Under the pieces are notes generated by a model. It saw nothing but the letters and a program-made list of their open reading frames with translations. It was not told where the DNA came from and did not search any database. Position numbers and translations under genes: made by a program. Shown in pieces: positions 26,164-35,614 of a stretch of 64,000 nt of DNA (position 1 is the stretch's first letter; every line of letters starts with the position of its first letter). Source of the DNA: Bacillota bacterium. GTDB taxonomy: Bacteria > Bacillota > UBA4882 > UBA10575. The DNA lies in the NCBI GenBank assembly GCA_012838955.1, contig DUOH01000044.1:1-64000 (forward strand), given 5' to 3'.

Positions 26164-27348
26164 ATGAGTATCGTATTTTATTTGGGTTTTATTCTATTGG
26201 CTGGGTTTGGCGCTGGTAAGTTTATTAACTATCTGAAACTACCGGCTGTAACCGGCTATTTGTTAATCGGTTTATTGGTGGGACCTTCTTTGTTGGGTTT
26301 GGTTTCCGCTGAGACTATGGAGTTATTGGCGCCAATTAACTCCATCGCCTTGAGCATAATCGCCTTCTTAATCGGTGGAGAATTTTCCTTCAAACAATTA
26401 AAAAAATGCGGGAAGAGTGCAATACTAATCGCCATCTTTGAGGTACTGGGAGCTTTTACTTTTGTCACTCTGACCTTGCACTTCCTGGTTGGCGTAGAGC
26501 TGTATGCAGCCTTGATTTTTGGTGCTATTTCCTCTGCTACAGCCCCGGCTGCTACCATTATGGTGCTTCGGGAATATAAAGCCAAGGGACCTCTGACCGA
26601 TACTCTCCTGACGGTGGTCGCTATTGACGATGCCTTGTGTTTAATCGCTTACGGCCTGGCCACTGCAGTCGCAAAAGTAATCTCCAGGAAAGTGACAGGG
26701 GGAATGGCTGCCATGATCGCTGCGCCCATCTGGGAATTACTGGGATCGCTTCTCTTGGGTACGGTTTTTGCCATTGTGCTGATGACGGTTTCCCGCCGCT
26801 TTCGGGAACACTATGATAAATTGGTAGTGACCTTGGGGATGATCTTTGCTGTGGCCGGGATCGCCGAGTTTCTCCACCTTTCTTCTTTATTGGCTTGTAT
26901 GGCCATGGGTTGTGCGGCGGTGAATCTTATGCCTAAGGAAACCGACCGGGTGTTTAGGATTATAAAATCCATTGATACCCCAATCTATGTTTTGTTCTTC
27001 GTTGCCGCTGGCGCCAACTTGCACCTTGGAGTCTTGGCCAAGGTCGGCCTGGTTGGGGTGGCTTATATCATTAGCCGTGTAATTGGGAAGATGTTAGGCG
27101 CATCCTTCGGCGCCAAGCTCGGCAAAGCCCCACTAACTGTTCGGAAGTACTTGGGACTTGGTTTGATTCCCCAGGCAGGGGTGGCTATTGGTGTTACCTT
27201 ACTGGTTCAGCAAGACTTCCCGGAGATTGCTAGTTTGATCACTACCGTAATCTTAGGCTCTGTTGTAGTATACGAGATTATTGGACCCTTCTGCTCTAAG
27301 CTAGCGATTACAAAAGCTGGTGAAGTGGGTAAAGCCAGCTGCGCTTAA
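26164..27348 (+). CDS. CPA2-type cation/proton antiporter, copy 1
   Basis: A 394-residue integral membrane protein with about 12-13 hydrophobic segments. ATG 26164 is chosen because copy 2 starts with the same MSIV sequence and GGGAG lies eight bases upstream; ATG 26149 is also in frame. 'AIDDALCLI' near residue 155 supplies the paired acidic residues that bind the ion in NapA/KefB relatives, and 'SSATAPAATIMVL' precedes it. No C-terminal TrkA-N domain is present, so regulation by a separate protein, such as the adjacent PII-like protein, is plausible. Substrate (Na+ or K+ against H+) is unknown. Confidence 0.85.
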   Translation: MSIVFYLGFILLAGFGAGKFINYLKLPAVTGYLLIGLLVGPSLLGLVSAETMELLAPINSIALSIIAFLIGGEFSFKQLKKCGKSAILIAIFEVLGAFTFVTLTLHFLVGVELYAALIFGAISSATAPAATIMVLREYKAKGPLTDTLLTVVAIDDALCLIAYGLATAVAKVISRKVTGGMAAMIAAPIWELLGSLLLGTVFAIVLMTVSRRFREHYDKLVVTLGMIFAVAGIAEFLHLSSLLACMAMGCAAVNLMPKETDRVFRIIKSIDTPIYVLFFVAAGANLHLGVLAKVGLVGVAYIISRVIGKMLGASFGAKLGKAPLTVRKYLGLGLIPQAGVAIGVTLLVQQDFPEIASLITTVILGSVVVYEIIGPFCSKLAITKAGEVGKASCA

Positions 27349-27727
27349 AAATACTCTTTTTCCAAGGAAGGCAGCAAGAGACCCTTGATTATTACTGCTA
27401 ACGGTGTAGTAGATTCCTAATTTCATCATAGTCTGCGGAAGATAGGCCATTTGGTAAGGATTTTCAATATATTTACCAAAAAATAAAGCAAATGACATAA
27501 TTATTAGTTAAAATAAAGATGAGTGTATCTCTTACTAGACATTTACTATCCAAGCTTCAACCACACCACATTTGTATAGACAATTGTTAATCGTAATCGG
27601 GTGTATATAGTTCAGGCCTAATCCTCTTATAGTTCAAATTTGCTTATAGATCATTATAAAGGTTTTGTATGTGCGTCTAGATGCGTGACTGCAAAACTTT
27701 TTTATTATGAGAGGGGGGTTACATGTA
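27349..27727 (+). other. Intergenic region between the two PII/antiporter modules
   Basis: About 380 AT-rich bases with no gene I can support. It holds the promoter of the second module at 27633-27660. No clear terminator is visible after copy 1. Confidence 0.4.
27633..27660 (+). promoter_or_regulatory. Putative promoter of the second PII-like gene
   Basis: TTCAAA (27633-27638), 16-base spacer, TATAAA (27655-27660). Each module therefore seems to have its own promoter. Confidence 0.45.
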
Positions 27728-28099
27728 TTGAAAGAGGAAGACCTACAAGCCCTATTTGTAATCATTAACGAACCCGACAAACTCGAGAGTGTTTTGGAGA
27801 TTCTATTAGATTGTGAAATCAGGGGCGCTACGATTTTGGACACCCAAGGGATGGCAAAGGTCCTCTCCAACCGTATACCCGTTTATCTCGGGTTACGTAG
27901 TTTGATCGGAGATGAACATGAGCGGAATAAGACTATATTTGCCTTATCTAAACACCCGGACAAGATCGATCAGGCCATTGAAAGAATATCCGACATGTTC
28001 CATTCTTTTGAAAGAGCTTGCACAGGGATGATGTTTGTGGTTCCGGTTTTAAAAGCGGTCGGTTTCGGACAGAAATTTTCTCAAGACACAATCGAATAG
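27728..28099 (+). CDS. PII-like signalling protein, copy 2
   Basis: Start set at TTG 27728, about nine bases after GAGGGGGG, which gives 123 residues, exactly the length of copy 1. By eye, 92 of 123 positions are identical to copy 1. The conserved blocks are 'LLDCEIRGATI', 'TQGMAKVLS', 'NKTIFALSKHP' and 'ACTGMMFVVPV'; most differences fall in the T-loop-like region (residues 48-66). That pattern suggests the two proteins share a ligand but contact different partners. The cognate antiporter starts 118 bases downstream. Confidence 0.75.
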   Translation: MKEEDLQALFVIINEPDKLESVLEILLDCEIRGATILDTQGMAKVLSNRIPVYLGLRSLIGDEHERNKTIFALSKHPDKIDQAIERISDMFHSFERACTGMMFVVPVLKAVGFGQKFSQDTIE

Positions 28100-28217
28100 C
28101 ACAATGTTACTACTGCGGTTGGAAGCTGATGATTGCGCGTTGACTGAGAATGTCTCTTCTTTTTTAGGGGATTCGGTTGGAAATGAAGATTATGAAATAT
28201 GAAATAGGAGTCATGAA

Positions 28218-29399
28218 ATGAGTATTGTATTACTTTTGGGCCTAATTCTAGTGACCGGTTTTGCTGGCGGTAGACTGATTAGTCTGTTTAAACTACCGGC
28301 TGTCACCGGGTATTTAATAGTTGGATTGCTGCTAGGGCCTTCTGTTATGGGAATGATTTCTTTTGATACTATTGAGCAATTGGCTCCGATTAATACTATA
28401 GCATTAAGTATAATCGCTTTTTTAATCGGCGGTGAGTTCTCCTTTAAACTCCTGAAAAGATGTGGGAAAAGCGCTATATTAATTGCTATCTTTGAGGTGC
28501 TGGGCGCCTTAACCTTTGTTACTGGAATTCTCCATTTTCTTTTGGGGATGAAAGTATCTACCGCTCTGATTTTGGGGGCTATTTCTTCCGCCACGGCCCC
28601 GGCCGCCACTATTATGGTGCTTCGGGAGTACAAGGCTAAAGGGCCTTTGACGGATAACCTACTAGCGGTAGTTGCCATTGACGACGCTCTTTGTCTTATT
28701 GTTTTCGGCATAGTCATGTCAAGCGTGAAAGCGATCGTCGGACAAATGGGTGGAAGTGTGGCAGCGATGTTGATCGTACCCATCTGGGAACTGCTCGGGT
28801 CGGTTCTGTTAGGCGGAGTATTTGCCCTTGCCTTCTTGGCCATTTCCCAACGGATCAAGGAGGGATTTGACAAACTCGTTCTAATCTTAGGCGCGGTTTT
28901 TGTTTTAGCTGGTGTTTCCGATCTTTTACACTTATCTTCATTATTGGCTTGTATGGCCATGGGTTGCATAGCGATAAACCTTCTTCCTAGAGAAACCGAC
29001 CGGGTGTTTAAGATCGTTAAATCTATTGATACCCCTATCTATGTTTTGTTTTTTGTCACAGCCGGGGCAAATCTGCATCTTAGTGTTTTGGCAAAAGTCG
29101 GAATAATTGGCGTGGTTTATATTCTGAGTCGGGTGATTGGGAAGATGTTTGGCGCAGCTTTAGGGGCAAAACTCGGAAAGGCCCCGCTTGTCGTACAGAA
29201 GTATCTAGGCTTAGGTTTAGTTCCCCAAGCGGGGATAGCCATTGGTCTTACTCAAATGTTGCAACAGGATCTACCGATGATTGCTGATTTAGTTACCACT
29301 GTGGTCTTGGGTTCTGTAGTAATTCTAGAGATCATCGGCCCCTTCTTTTCTAAAATGGCGATTACAAAAGCTGGTGAAGTGGGAGGAATGACCAAATAG
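28218..29399 (+). CDS. CPA2-type cation/proton antiporter, copy 2
   Basis: A 393-residue paralogue of the gene at 26164, closely similar over its whole length. 'AIDDALCLI', 'SSATAPAATIMVL', 'SSLLACMAMGC' and 'SIDTPIYVLFF' are shared. ATG 28218 follows AGGAGT. It ends with the same 'AITKAGEVG' tail as copy 1. A strong terminator follows at 29473. Together with 27728 it forms the second PII-like/antiporter module. Confidence 0.85.
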   Translation: MSIVLLLGLILVTGFAGGRLISLFKLPAVTGYLIVGLLLGPSVMGMISFDTIEQLAPINTIALSIIAFLIGGEFSFKLLKRCGKSAILIAIFEVLGALTFVTGILHFLLGMKVSTALILGAISSATAPAATIMVLREYKAKGPLTDNLLAVVAIDDALCLIVFGIVMSSVKAIVGQMGGSVAAMLIVPIWELLGSVLLGGVFALAFLAISQRIKEGFDKLVLILGAVFVLAGVSDLLHLSSLLACMAMGCIAINLLPRETDRVFKIVKSIDTPIYVLFFVTAGANLHLSVLAKVGIIGVVYILSRVIGKMFGAALGAKLGKAPLVVQKYLGLGLVPQAGIAIGLTQMLQQDLPMIADLVTTVVLGSVVILEIIGPFFSKMAITKAGEVGGMTK

Positions 29400-29472
29400 C
29401 CTGCACCCAAAAGGAAACGGCTTCATGGAGTCTATAGCAAGCTAAATAAGTGATCCCACCCACATCAAATAA

Positions 29473-29518
29473 CTGGAGGACGTTAGTACCTAAACGTGAG
29501 ACGTCTTTCAGTTTTTTT
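29473..29518 (+). terminator. Rho-independent terminator of the antiporter modules
   Basis: CTGGAGGACGT pairs with ACGTCTTTCAG (11 bp including two G-U pairs), loop of 17 bases, followed by T7. Confidence 0.75.
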
Positions 29519-29544
29519 ATACCGGCCGCAAGTGGGGGGGCCTT

Positions 29545-29963
29545 CTATAGGTAATCATCAACGCGCACCTTATCTCGATACTCACCAGGAGATAAACCCA
29601 TTATTTTCTTGAAGACGATACCGAAATAGTGGCTGTCACGGAAACCAACCCGTCCTGAGATCTCGTAAATCTTCATATTTGTTTCTTTCAGAAGCTGTTT
29701 AGCTTGGTGGATACGGACGCGGTTTAGGTATTCGGTGACATTATTTCCGGTCACTTTTTGAACAGGTGACTTAAGTAACAAGGACTAACATAGACATAGT
29801 CGGCAACAGCGCTTAAGTTTAATTCCGGGTTGGCGAAATCCTCCTCCAGATACCGGCAGGCTTTTTCTACGAAGTTTTTACTAATCTCTTGTTTGTGCCG
29901 TAAATCACAATGATTTATTAGTAAAGGCGAAGCGAAATTCGGTATTTGTCTGTGAGGATGGTT
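29545..29963 (-). pseudogene. AraC/XylS-family regulator remnant, frameshifted and 5' truncated
   Basis: Two minus-strand frames make up one AraC DNA-binding domain. Upstream part (29963-29751): 'NFVEKACRYLEEDF', 'LNLSAVADYVYVSPCYLSHL', ending 'FKK' then TGA. Downstream part (to 29545): 'VTGNNVTEYLNRVRIHQAKQ', 'KIYEISGRVGFRDSHYFGIV', 'GLSPGEYRDKVR'. Adding one base to the A5 run (29755-29759 on the plus strand as T5) would join them. No start codon exists and the upstream frame runs into TAG at 29964, so the sensory part is gone. It is divergent from the GH65 gene, which it probably once controlled. Confidence 0.85.
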
Positions 29964-30161
29964 CTATTTATAACCAAAAAAAAACTTATTAGCAGAAATT
30001 GGTTATAATAATAGTAACTATAATTGTAGATTAGGGGTGTTAAAGACTGAACAATTAAGTTATGATGGAGATGAATTTAGTAAACTGGCTGGGTAAAAAG
30101 TATATAAGCCAGGGCTTTCTAGTAGGCATAGTAACAAACATCTACCTAGGGAGTAATGACG

Positions 30162-32642
30162 ATGAGAATAAAAAAGATTAAAGTTTCACCAATTTATTCT
30201 TTTGATGAATGGCAGGTTGTAGAGGAACAGTTCACGGTGGAGAATAATTACAGAAATGAGACGATTTTTTCCCTTGGCAATGGTTATATAGGGATGAGAG
30301 GTAATTTTGAAGAAGGGTATGACGGTCCGGAGGGAACAGGAGTTGAAGGAACCTATTTGAACGGTTTCTTCGATAGTGAGCATATAAAATACACTGAGAT
30401 TGCCTATGGTTATGCGGAAAAAAGCCAGACCATGCTCAATGTAACCAATAGTAAGATCATCAAGTTATATCTGGAGGATGAAGAGTTCAATATGATGTCT
30501 GGAGAGATCTCCGACTATAAAAGGGTATTGGATCTGAAGGCCGGAACCTTGAAACGGAGTTTGGTCTGGACCTCCCCGGCAGGAAAAAAGATCAGGATCG
30601 AAATTACCAGGGTGATTCCTTTCACTGAAAAACACTTAGCAGTCATTAATTATACGGTAACTCCCTTGAATTTCGACGGGGAGATCACATTTCTTTCCGC
30701 TTTAGACGGCAAAGTACAGAATATGACCTCTCAGAATGACCCACGGGTGGGCAGCAGCCTACAGGGGCCAGTCTTGAGTGTCAAGGCTCAGGTGGAAGAG
30801 GCGGATTTCAAAGCCATTGTCCAGGAGACGAAGAATACCAAGTTCCTATTGGTCTGCGCCATGAAGAATCAGCTGAGTTCCCACCAGATGACTGCGGCAA
30901 GAACCGAAGACTTGTCCTTCAGGTCCATGTTAGGTGATATCTTTGTTGTTCCAGTCAGCAAAGGGGATAAGGTTACACTAAATAAGTATATCTCCTTTGT
31001 CACCTCCAGGGATTATGAGGTCTCCCAAGCTGAATTACTTGACAAAGCCGTTGATGTGATCAGGAAAGCGGAAAAGGTGGGCTTTGCCGAAATTTGCGGG
31101 AAACAACAGGATTACCTAAAGGAGTTCTGGCAGAGGACGGATGTGGTTATTGAGGGAGATCCAGCCCTCCAACAGGGGCTGCGCTTTAATAGCTTTCATC
31201 TTTTACAGTCTACGGGTAGGGACGGTAAGACTAATATCAGCGCTAAGGGTTTGACTGGTGAGGGGTACGAGGGTCACTATTTCTGGGATACCGAGACTTA
31301 CATTCTCTCCTTCTTTCTCTTCAACAACCCGAAAATCGCCAGAAAGCTCTTGGAGTTCAGGTATAATACTTTGGATAAGGCCAGAAAGAGAGCAGAGGAG
31401 ATTGGTCATAAAAAAGGGGCACTCTTTCCTTGGCGGACGATTGATGGGGAAGAATGTTCCACCTATTTTCCGGCCGGCACCGCCCAGTATCACATTGATG
31501 CTGATATAGCCTTTGCAATTAAACGTTATTATGACGCCACCGGGGATCGGGACTTTTTGATTCATTACGGAGCGGAGATTCTTTTTGAAACAGCCAGGTT
31601 ATGGCTGGACTTGGGACGATATAATAAAAGAAAGAATAATAAGTTTTGCATTTATGGGGTGACCGGGCCGGATGAGTACACAGCTATTGTAAATAATAAT
31701 TGCTACACCAATCTGATGGCCAAGGAGAACTTGGAGTTCGCATATAAGGTTGCCGTTTGGTTGAAGCATGACGGAGTGGGCAGTCCGTATAAAAGGCCGG
31801 GTAAAGCAGAGGAAACAACTGTGGATCATCAAGTCGGCGAAGTCTATAAGAAACTCGCGCAGAAAATTGCTCTGGAAGATCAGGAGATTATGGAGTGGAA
31901 GAAAGCGGCTGACCGAATGTATATCCCATACGACCGCAGACTGCGGATCTTACCTCAGGACGATAGTTTCTTGGATAAACCCATCTGGGATCTGGAGAAG
32001 ACACCGCTTGAAAAGTTTCCGCTCTTACTCAATTATCACCCGCTCTTAATCTATAAGCACCAAGTCTGCAAACAACCGGATCTCATTTTAGCGCTCTTGC
32101 TTTTAGGGCATAAGTTTACTAAAAGTATGAAGAGAAGGAATTATGACTACTACGAGAAGATCACTTGTCATGATTCTTCCCTCTCCCCTTGCATCTTTAG
32201 TATGGTCGCCAGTCATGTCGGTTACTACGAAAAGGCCTATGAGTATTTTATGTCCACCGTCAGGTTGGACTTGGATGATTTTTATGGTAATACAAAAGAC
32301 GGAATTCACGCCGCCTCCATGGCCGGGGCTTGGATGTGTGTGGTCTATGGGTTTGCCGGAATGGTCGCCCATGAGGATACTTTAAGTTTCGCACCGTACC
32401 TGCCCAAGCAATGGGCGGAGTACAGATTTAAAATCACTTATCGCGGGAGGCTGCTTCAGGTCACAGTAGGGAAGAAGGGAGTGGAGTATCGACTTTTGGC
32501 TGGTGAAGGGCTTACCTTTTACCATAAAACCAGAAAGCTGACGCTAAAAGAAGGAATGGCGGTCTTCTGTCCAAACTCTCCTCATTTCGTCAGCTGGTTG
32601 AGACGAACAAGGGGACGGGGACTTCTCCGGGAGCGGCTCTAA
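30162..32642 (+). CDS. Glycoside hydrolase family 65 disaccharide phosphorylase
   Basis: An 826-residue GH65 enzyme from ATG 30162 (AGGGAG eight bases upstream; ATG 30156 is too close). The N-terminal beta-sandwich begins 'NYRNETIFSLGNGYIGMRG', the linker leads to an (alpha/alpha)6 barrel with 'GYEGHYFWDTETYI' and the general acid Glu in 'GVTGPDEYT' near residue 500. 'HKQVCKQPDLILALL' holds the Lys-Gln pair that binds sugar in this family, pointing to a phosphorylase (maltose, trehalose, kojibiose or nigerose) and not a hydrolase. Specificity cannot be read safely. No beta-phosphoglucomutase or transporter is next to it. Confidence 0.9.
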   Translation: MRIKKIKVSPIYSFDEWQVVEEQFTVENNYRNETIFSLGNGYIGMRGNFEEGYDGPEGTGVEGTYLNGFFDSEHIKYTEIAYGYAEKSQTMLNVTNSKIIKLYLEDEEFNMMSGEISDYKRVLDLKAGTLKRSLVWTSPAGKKIRIEITRVIPFTEKHLAVINYTVTPLNFDGEITFLSALDGKVQNMTSQNDPRVGSSLQGPVLSVKAQVEEADFKAIVQETKNTKFLLVCAMKNQLSSHQMTAARTEDLSFRSMLGDIFVVPVSKGDKVTLNKYISFVTSRDYEVSQAELLDKAVDVIRKAEKVGFAEICGKQQDYLKEFWQRTDVVIEGDPALQQGLRFNSFHLLQSTGRDGKTNISAKGLTGEGYEGHYFWDTETYILSFFLFNNPKIARKLLEFRYNTLDKARKRAEEIGHKKGALFPWRTIDGEECSTYFPAGTAQYHIDADIAFAIKRYYDATGDRDFLIHYGAEILFETARLWLDLGRYNKRKNNKFCIYGVTGPDEYTAIVNNNCYTNLMAKENLEFAYKVAVWLKHDGVGSPYKRPGKAEETTVDHQVGEVYKKLAQKIALEDQEIMEWKKAADRMYIPYDRRLRILPQDDSFLDKPIWDLEKTPLEKFPLLLNYHPLLIYKHQVCKQPDLILALLLLGHKFTKSMKRRNYDYYEKITCHDSSLSPCIFSMVASHVGYYEKAYEYFMSTVRLDLDDFYGNTKDGIHAASMAGAWMCVVYGFAGMVAHEDTLSFAPYLPKQWAEYRFKITYRGRLLQVTVGKKGVEYRLLAGEGLTFYHKTRKLTLKEGMAVFCPNSPHFVSWLRRTRGRGLLRERL

Positions 32643-32718
32643 TCACCTAGGAGCTCAATAGCCTGCCTAAGGCGGATTCATAAATATTCAGGAAAAGATG
32701 GGAATACAGATCGAAGAC

Positions 32719-32772
32719 ACTAAAAAGTGCTGTCTTACGGAGGCATACTCCAGCGGAAGCAGCACTTTTAGT
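32719..32772. terminator. Bidirectional terminator between GH65 and the ThDP enzyme
   Basis: ACTAAAAAGTGCTG pairs with CAGCACTTTTAGT (13 bp, one bulged A); the A/T-rich ends serve as T-tail on both strands. It lies between convergent genes. Confidence 0.7.
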
Positions 32773-32803
32773 CTTTTTAGTGGGGAACCGACTGAAAGAA
32801 GAG

Positions 32804-34444
32804 TCAATTCATTTGGGTTTGTTTTCGATGGAAGTGATCGACGATTCCAGGAAAGAGCGGAGCAGCGGTGAGCACATCGACGAGAGTGGGGCCGGAACCG
32901 TCCAGGGCGGCCTGTAAGGCGTCGGCCAGTTCTGTTGTGGACTCGACTCGAAAACCTTTCCCACCGCAGAGATCGGCATATTTGGCAAAATCGGGATTGG
33001 TCAAAGAGGTGGCTTCATAGTTCATTCCAGCCAATTGCATTCGGTCCTTTTCCATCGCCAAGTAGCCGTTGTTCATTACCACCACTGTGATGGGTAGATT
33101 ATACCGGACGGCTGTGGAGAATTCAGCAAGCGTTTGCGCCAATCCACCATCACCGACAAGCGCCACCACTTGCCGGTCGGGCTTGGCAATCTTTGCGCTG
33201 AGCGCCGCCGGTAAGCCAAAACCCATACTCCGCCATTTACCGGAGAAGAGCACTTCCTGCTTGGAGCCGGAGAAGAGGCGATTGAACCAGACGGTGTGGT
33301 CACCTGTGTCTAAGGTAATGATGGCATCCTCCTTGATGAAGTCTTCCAGAGTCTTCAAGAGGTAGCCGGGTGGAACCGGAGAACCTTCCGCCGAGATCTC
33401 AGGAGCGATCGTCGTCAACCAGTTCTTTTTTACAGAGTGTAAGCGATCCAACCACTGCTCTCTCTTTTTCTCCGCCAACCGTCCTGTAATCTTTTGAAGC
33501 AGAACAGCCAGATCGCCTACGACTCCATAGTTTACAGGCATATTTCTGCCAATATTTTCAGGCGCCACATCTATTTGGATGATTTTGGCGACAGGCGGTG
33601 TATAACTGGTCGGCCACCAGGTGGCGCCAGCGATTAAGATTGTATCCGCCTCGAAGAGCATGGTTGTTGAGGCGGCGCTACCTCCCTCGCCTAATCCGCC
33701 CAGAACTAAGTGGTGATCTCCGGGGAGTATGCCTTTGGCGCCCATGGTATAGCAGAGGCCTGCCGCCCATTTTTCCGCCAAGGATAAAATGGTGTCTCCC
33801 TGGTTTTTCGCTCCTCTTCCCACTAAAATTCCTGGTCTTTCTGCGGCATTGAGTATTTCTACGGCCTTGGCGATCACATCCGGGGGAGACATGGGTTTCG
33901 TAGAGAGATAAGGCTCGGGCGGGCGGATCTCCTCTTCTGTTACCATGGACCACACATCACGGGGAAAACCCACATGTACTGCTGTGCCCCGCGCGACCGC
34001 GCTGCGCATGGCCTTAGATAACACGTCATTACAGGATTCTTGAGAGGTCACTATCCCGGAGAAAGAGACCACCGGGGACAGGAGCCGGCTCTGGTTAATG
34101 TATTGTTTATAATTTGTGCTAACATTAAAACTGTCCACCTGTCCGGTGATGGCTAGGACCGGGGCTTGGTCACTCTTGGCGTCCGCCAGTCCGTTCAGGA
34201 GGTTGGCGATCCCGGGTCCGCTGGTGGCGGCGCAGACACCGAGTCTGCCCAGGAGTTTGGCTTCGGCTGAAGCCATAAAAGCAGCTGTTGTCTCATGTTT
34301 CACACTAAAAAAGGTTAAGTCCGGATGCTTGCTAACGGCATCAATAAAAGGTAAGAGGGCGTCACCGACCACCCCGTAAACAGACTTGACTCCCCAGGCT
34401 GCCAGTTGTTGAACGACAAAGTCCGCTACTTTTTTTTCTGCCAT
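32804..34444 (-). CDS. ThDP-dependent enzyme, pyruvate oxidase / acetolactate synthase-like
   Basis: A 546-residue protein of the POX/AHAS superfamily. Glu51 in 'SVKHETTAAF' activates thiamin diphosphate, and the ThDP motif runs from 'GDGGLAQTLAEF' (about residue 430) to 'NN'. The middle domain with 'ERPGILVGRGAK' would bind FAD in pyruvate oxidases. It is single and has no ilvN-type small subunit nearby, which favours pyruvate oxidase or a decarboxylase over biosynthetic AHAS. ATG 34444 follows GGAGTAAGG. Confidence 0.82.
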   Translation of the reverse strand: MAEKKVADFVVQQLAAWGVKSVYGVVGDALLPFIDAVSKHPDLTFFSVKHETTAAFMASAEAKLLGRLGVCAATSGPGIANLLNGLADAKSDQAPVLAITGQVDSFNVSTNYKQYINQSRLLSPVVSFSGIVTSQESCNDVLSKAMRSAVARGTAVHVGFPRDVWSMVTEEEIRPPEPYLSTKPMSPPDVIAKAVEILNAAERPGILVGRGAKNQGDTILSLAEKWAAGLCYTMGAKGILPGDHHLVLGGLGEGGSAASTTMLFEADTILIAGATWWPTSYTPPVAKIIQIDVAPENIGRNMPVNYGVVGDLAVLLQKITGRLAEKKREQWLDRLHSVKKNWLTTIAPEISAEGSPVPPGYLLKTLEDFIKEDAIITLDTGDHTVWFNRLFSGSKQEVLFSGKWRSMGFGLPAALSAKIAKPDRQVVALVGDGGLAQTLAEFSTAVRYNLPITVVVMNNGYLAMEKDRMQLAGMNYEATSLTNPDFAKYADLCGGKGFRVESTTELADALQAALDGSGPTLVDVLTAAPLFPGIVDHFHRKQTQMN

Positions 34445-34611
34445 TACCTTACTCCTCTTCTCCTCATTGTCTCCAGTGGGCTTCTCTTCGTTTTTGCACC
34501 TCCTGTGCGGCTTCTGTTTTGAACACCGGTTTGCCCATGTTTTGTCTGGACAGAACGGAAATCTCCTTTGAACACTACTGCTTAATAAGTGTATTTAGTT
34601 ATAGTATGCCT

Positions 34612-34693
34612 AAAAAACCCCTGGTTAGTCCAGGTCGGCTACTCCCTGGTGTACAGGGTTATTAAAAAACAGCCATCCGTTGGTGGCTGTTTT
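34612..34693 (-). terminator. Tandem terminators after the porin-like gene
   Basis: First (minus strand): AAAACAGCCA at 34693-34684 pairs with TGGCTGTTTT at 34675-34666, T-run. Second: CCTGG-5-CCAGG (34634-34620) followed by T6 (34617-34612); a small CCCTG/CAGGG hairpin lies between. The two isolate the porin gene from the downstream ThDP gene. Confidence 0.7.
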
Positions 34694-34714
34694 CAGGAGC
34701 CCTTATTGACAAGT

Positions 34715-35614
34715 CTAGAAGTTAACCTTCAGACCAAGGAGGAAATTCCAATCGTCTTTAGTGTTTTGTAGTTCGCCCCGGATTGTGGCGTAGGGAGTAA
34801 TCCTCGTTAAGACCCCGGCGGCCAGCATCTCCTCGGTGAGATCCTCCGCCCCGCAGAAGCTGCCGTATACAGTAAATCTTTGCGAAGCTTCATAAGCAGC
34901 TTCCGCGTAAAACCCGGAGTTGGTTTCTTCTTCCGTGCCATGTTCGCTGTTTACACCTACCACCTCAAATAAGAGGTTCACCGGTCCGGAAGTGAACCCG
35001 GCGTCGATTAAGACAGCAAAGTCATTGACATCGGTGTCCCTGTTAATTGAAGCTAAACCCGCACCAATCTGCAAATTTGGATTGATCTTAAAAACACCCC
35101 GTCCGACCAGGTCGGTGCCTTCACCAAATTCATAATTGGAGACTGAGGCGACTAAGGCAAAAGATGGAAAGTCAATCTTATATTTTACCCCGATCCCTTT
35201 CTCGAACCCCAAATCACGTGGCCATGCGACCCCACCCATCCTTTGCACCTGTTCGGCCAAGCTTCCATTGAAGGTTACGGAACGTTTCGATGCCCAGTCA
35301 ATAGCGAAGCGCCCCACATTAATTTGGTCATCAGCGAAGATATGATCAATATAATAGTAGGCGAGGGTATCCACACTTCTCCCATCATAGTTCAATTCTC
35401 CTCGTACTCCGTCCTCGGCGCTGAAGTCGGCACTAAAGTCCAGGGTCAAACCGTCAAAGTCAAACCCGGAATCATCGGGAGTGATCAAGAAGTTGGTACG
35501 CAGTTCGCCTTCGGCCGTGGGCGCGGCGTAGGACCGACCGGATAAGGAGATCAGTATGAGCAGACAGGTGACGATGATGGCGTATATTCTCTGTAAGTTT
35601 TGGTTTTTTACCAA
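34715..35614 (-). CDS. Outer-membrane beta-barrel (porin-like) protein
   Basis: A 299-residue exported protein from TTG 35614 (AAGGAGG upstream). A signal peptide ends near residue 31 ('SGRSYAAP'). The rest is made of alternating hydrophobic/polar beta strands with Gly and Asp turns ('YYYIDHIFADDQINVGRFAI', 'YAEAAYEASQRFTVYGSFCG') and ends 'LLGLKVNF'. The terminal Phe after an amphipathic strand is the usual signal for BAM-dependent insertion. It has no SLH domain. With lpxB it supports an outer membrane. Specific cargo unknown. A possible promoter (ATGACC-17-TATACC) lies near 35690-35715 on the minus strand. Confidence 0.78.
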   Translation of the reverse strand: MVKNQNLQRIYAIIVTCLLILISLSGRSYAAPTAEGELRTNFLITPDDSGFDFDGLTLDFSADFSAEDGVRGELNYDGRSVDTLAYYYIDHIFADDQINVGRFAIDWASKRSVTFNGSLAEQVQRMGGVAWPRDLGFEKGIGVKYKIDFPSFALVASVSNYEFGEGTDLVGRGVFKINPNLQIGAGLASINRDTDVNDFAVLIDAGFTSGPVNLLFEVVGVNSEHGTEEETNSGFYAEAAYEASQRFTVYGSFCGAEDLTEEMLAAGVLTRITPYATIRGELQNTKDDWNFLLGLKVNF

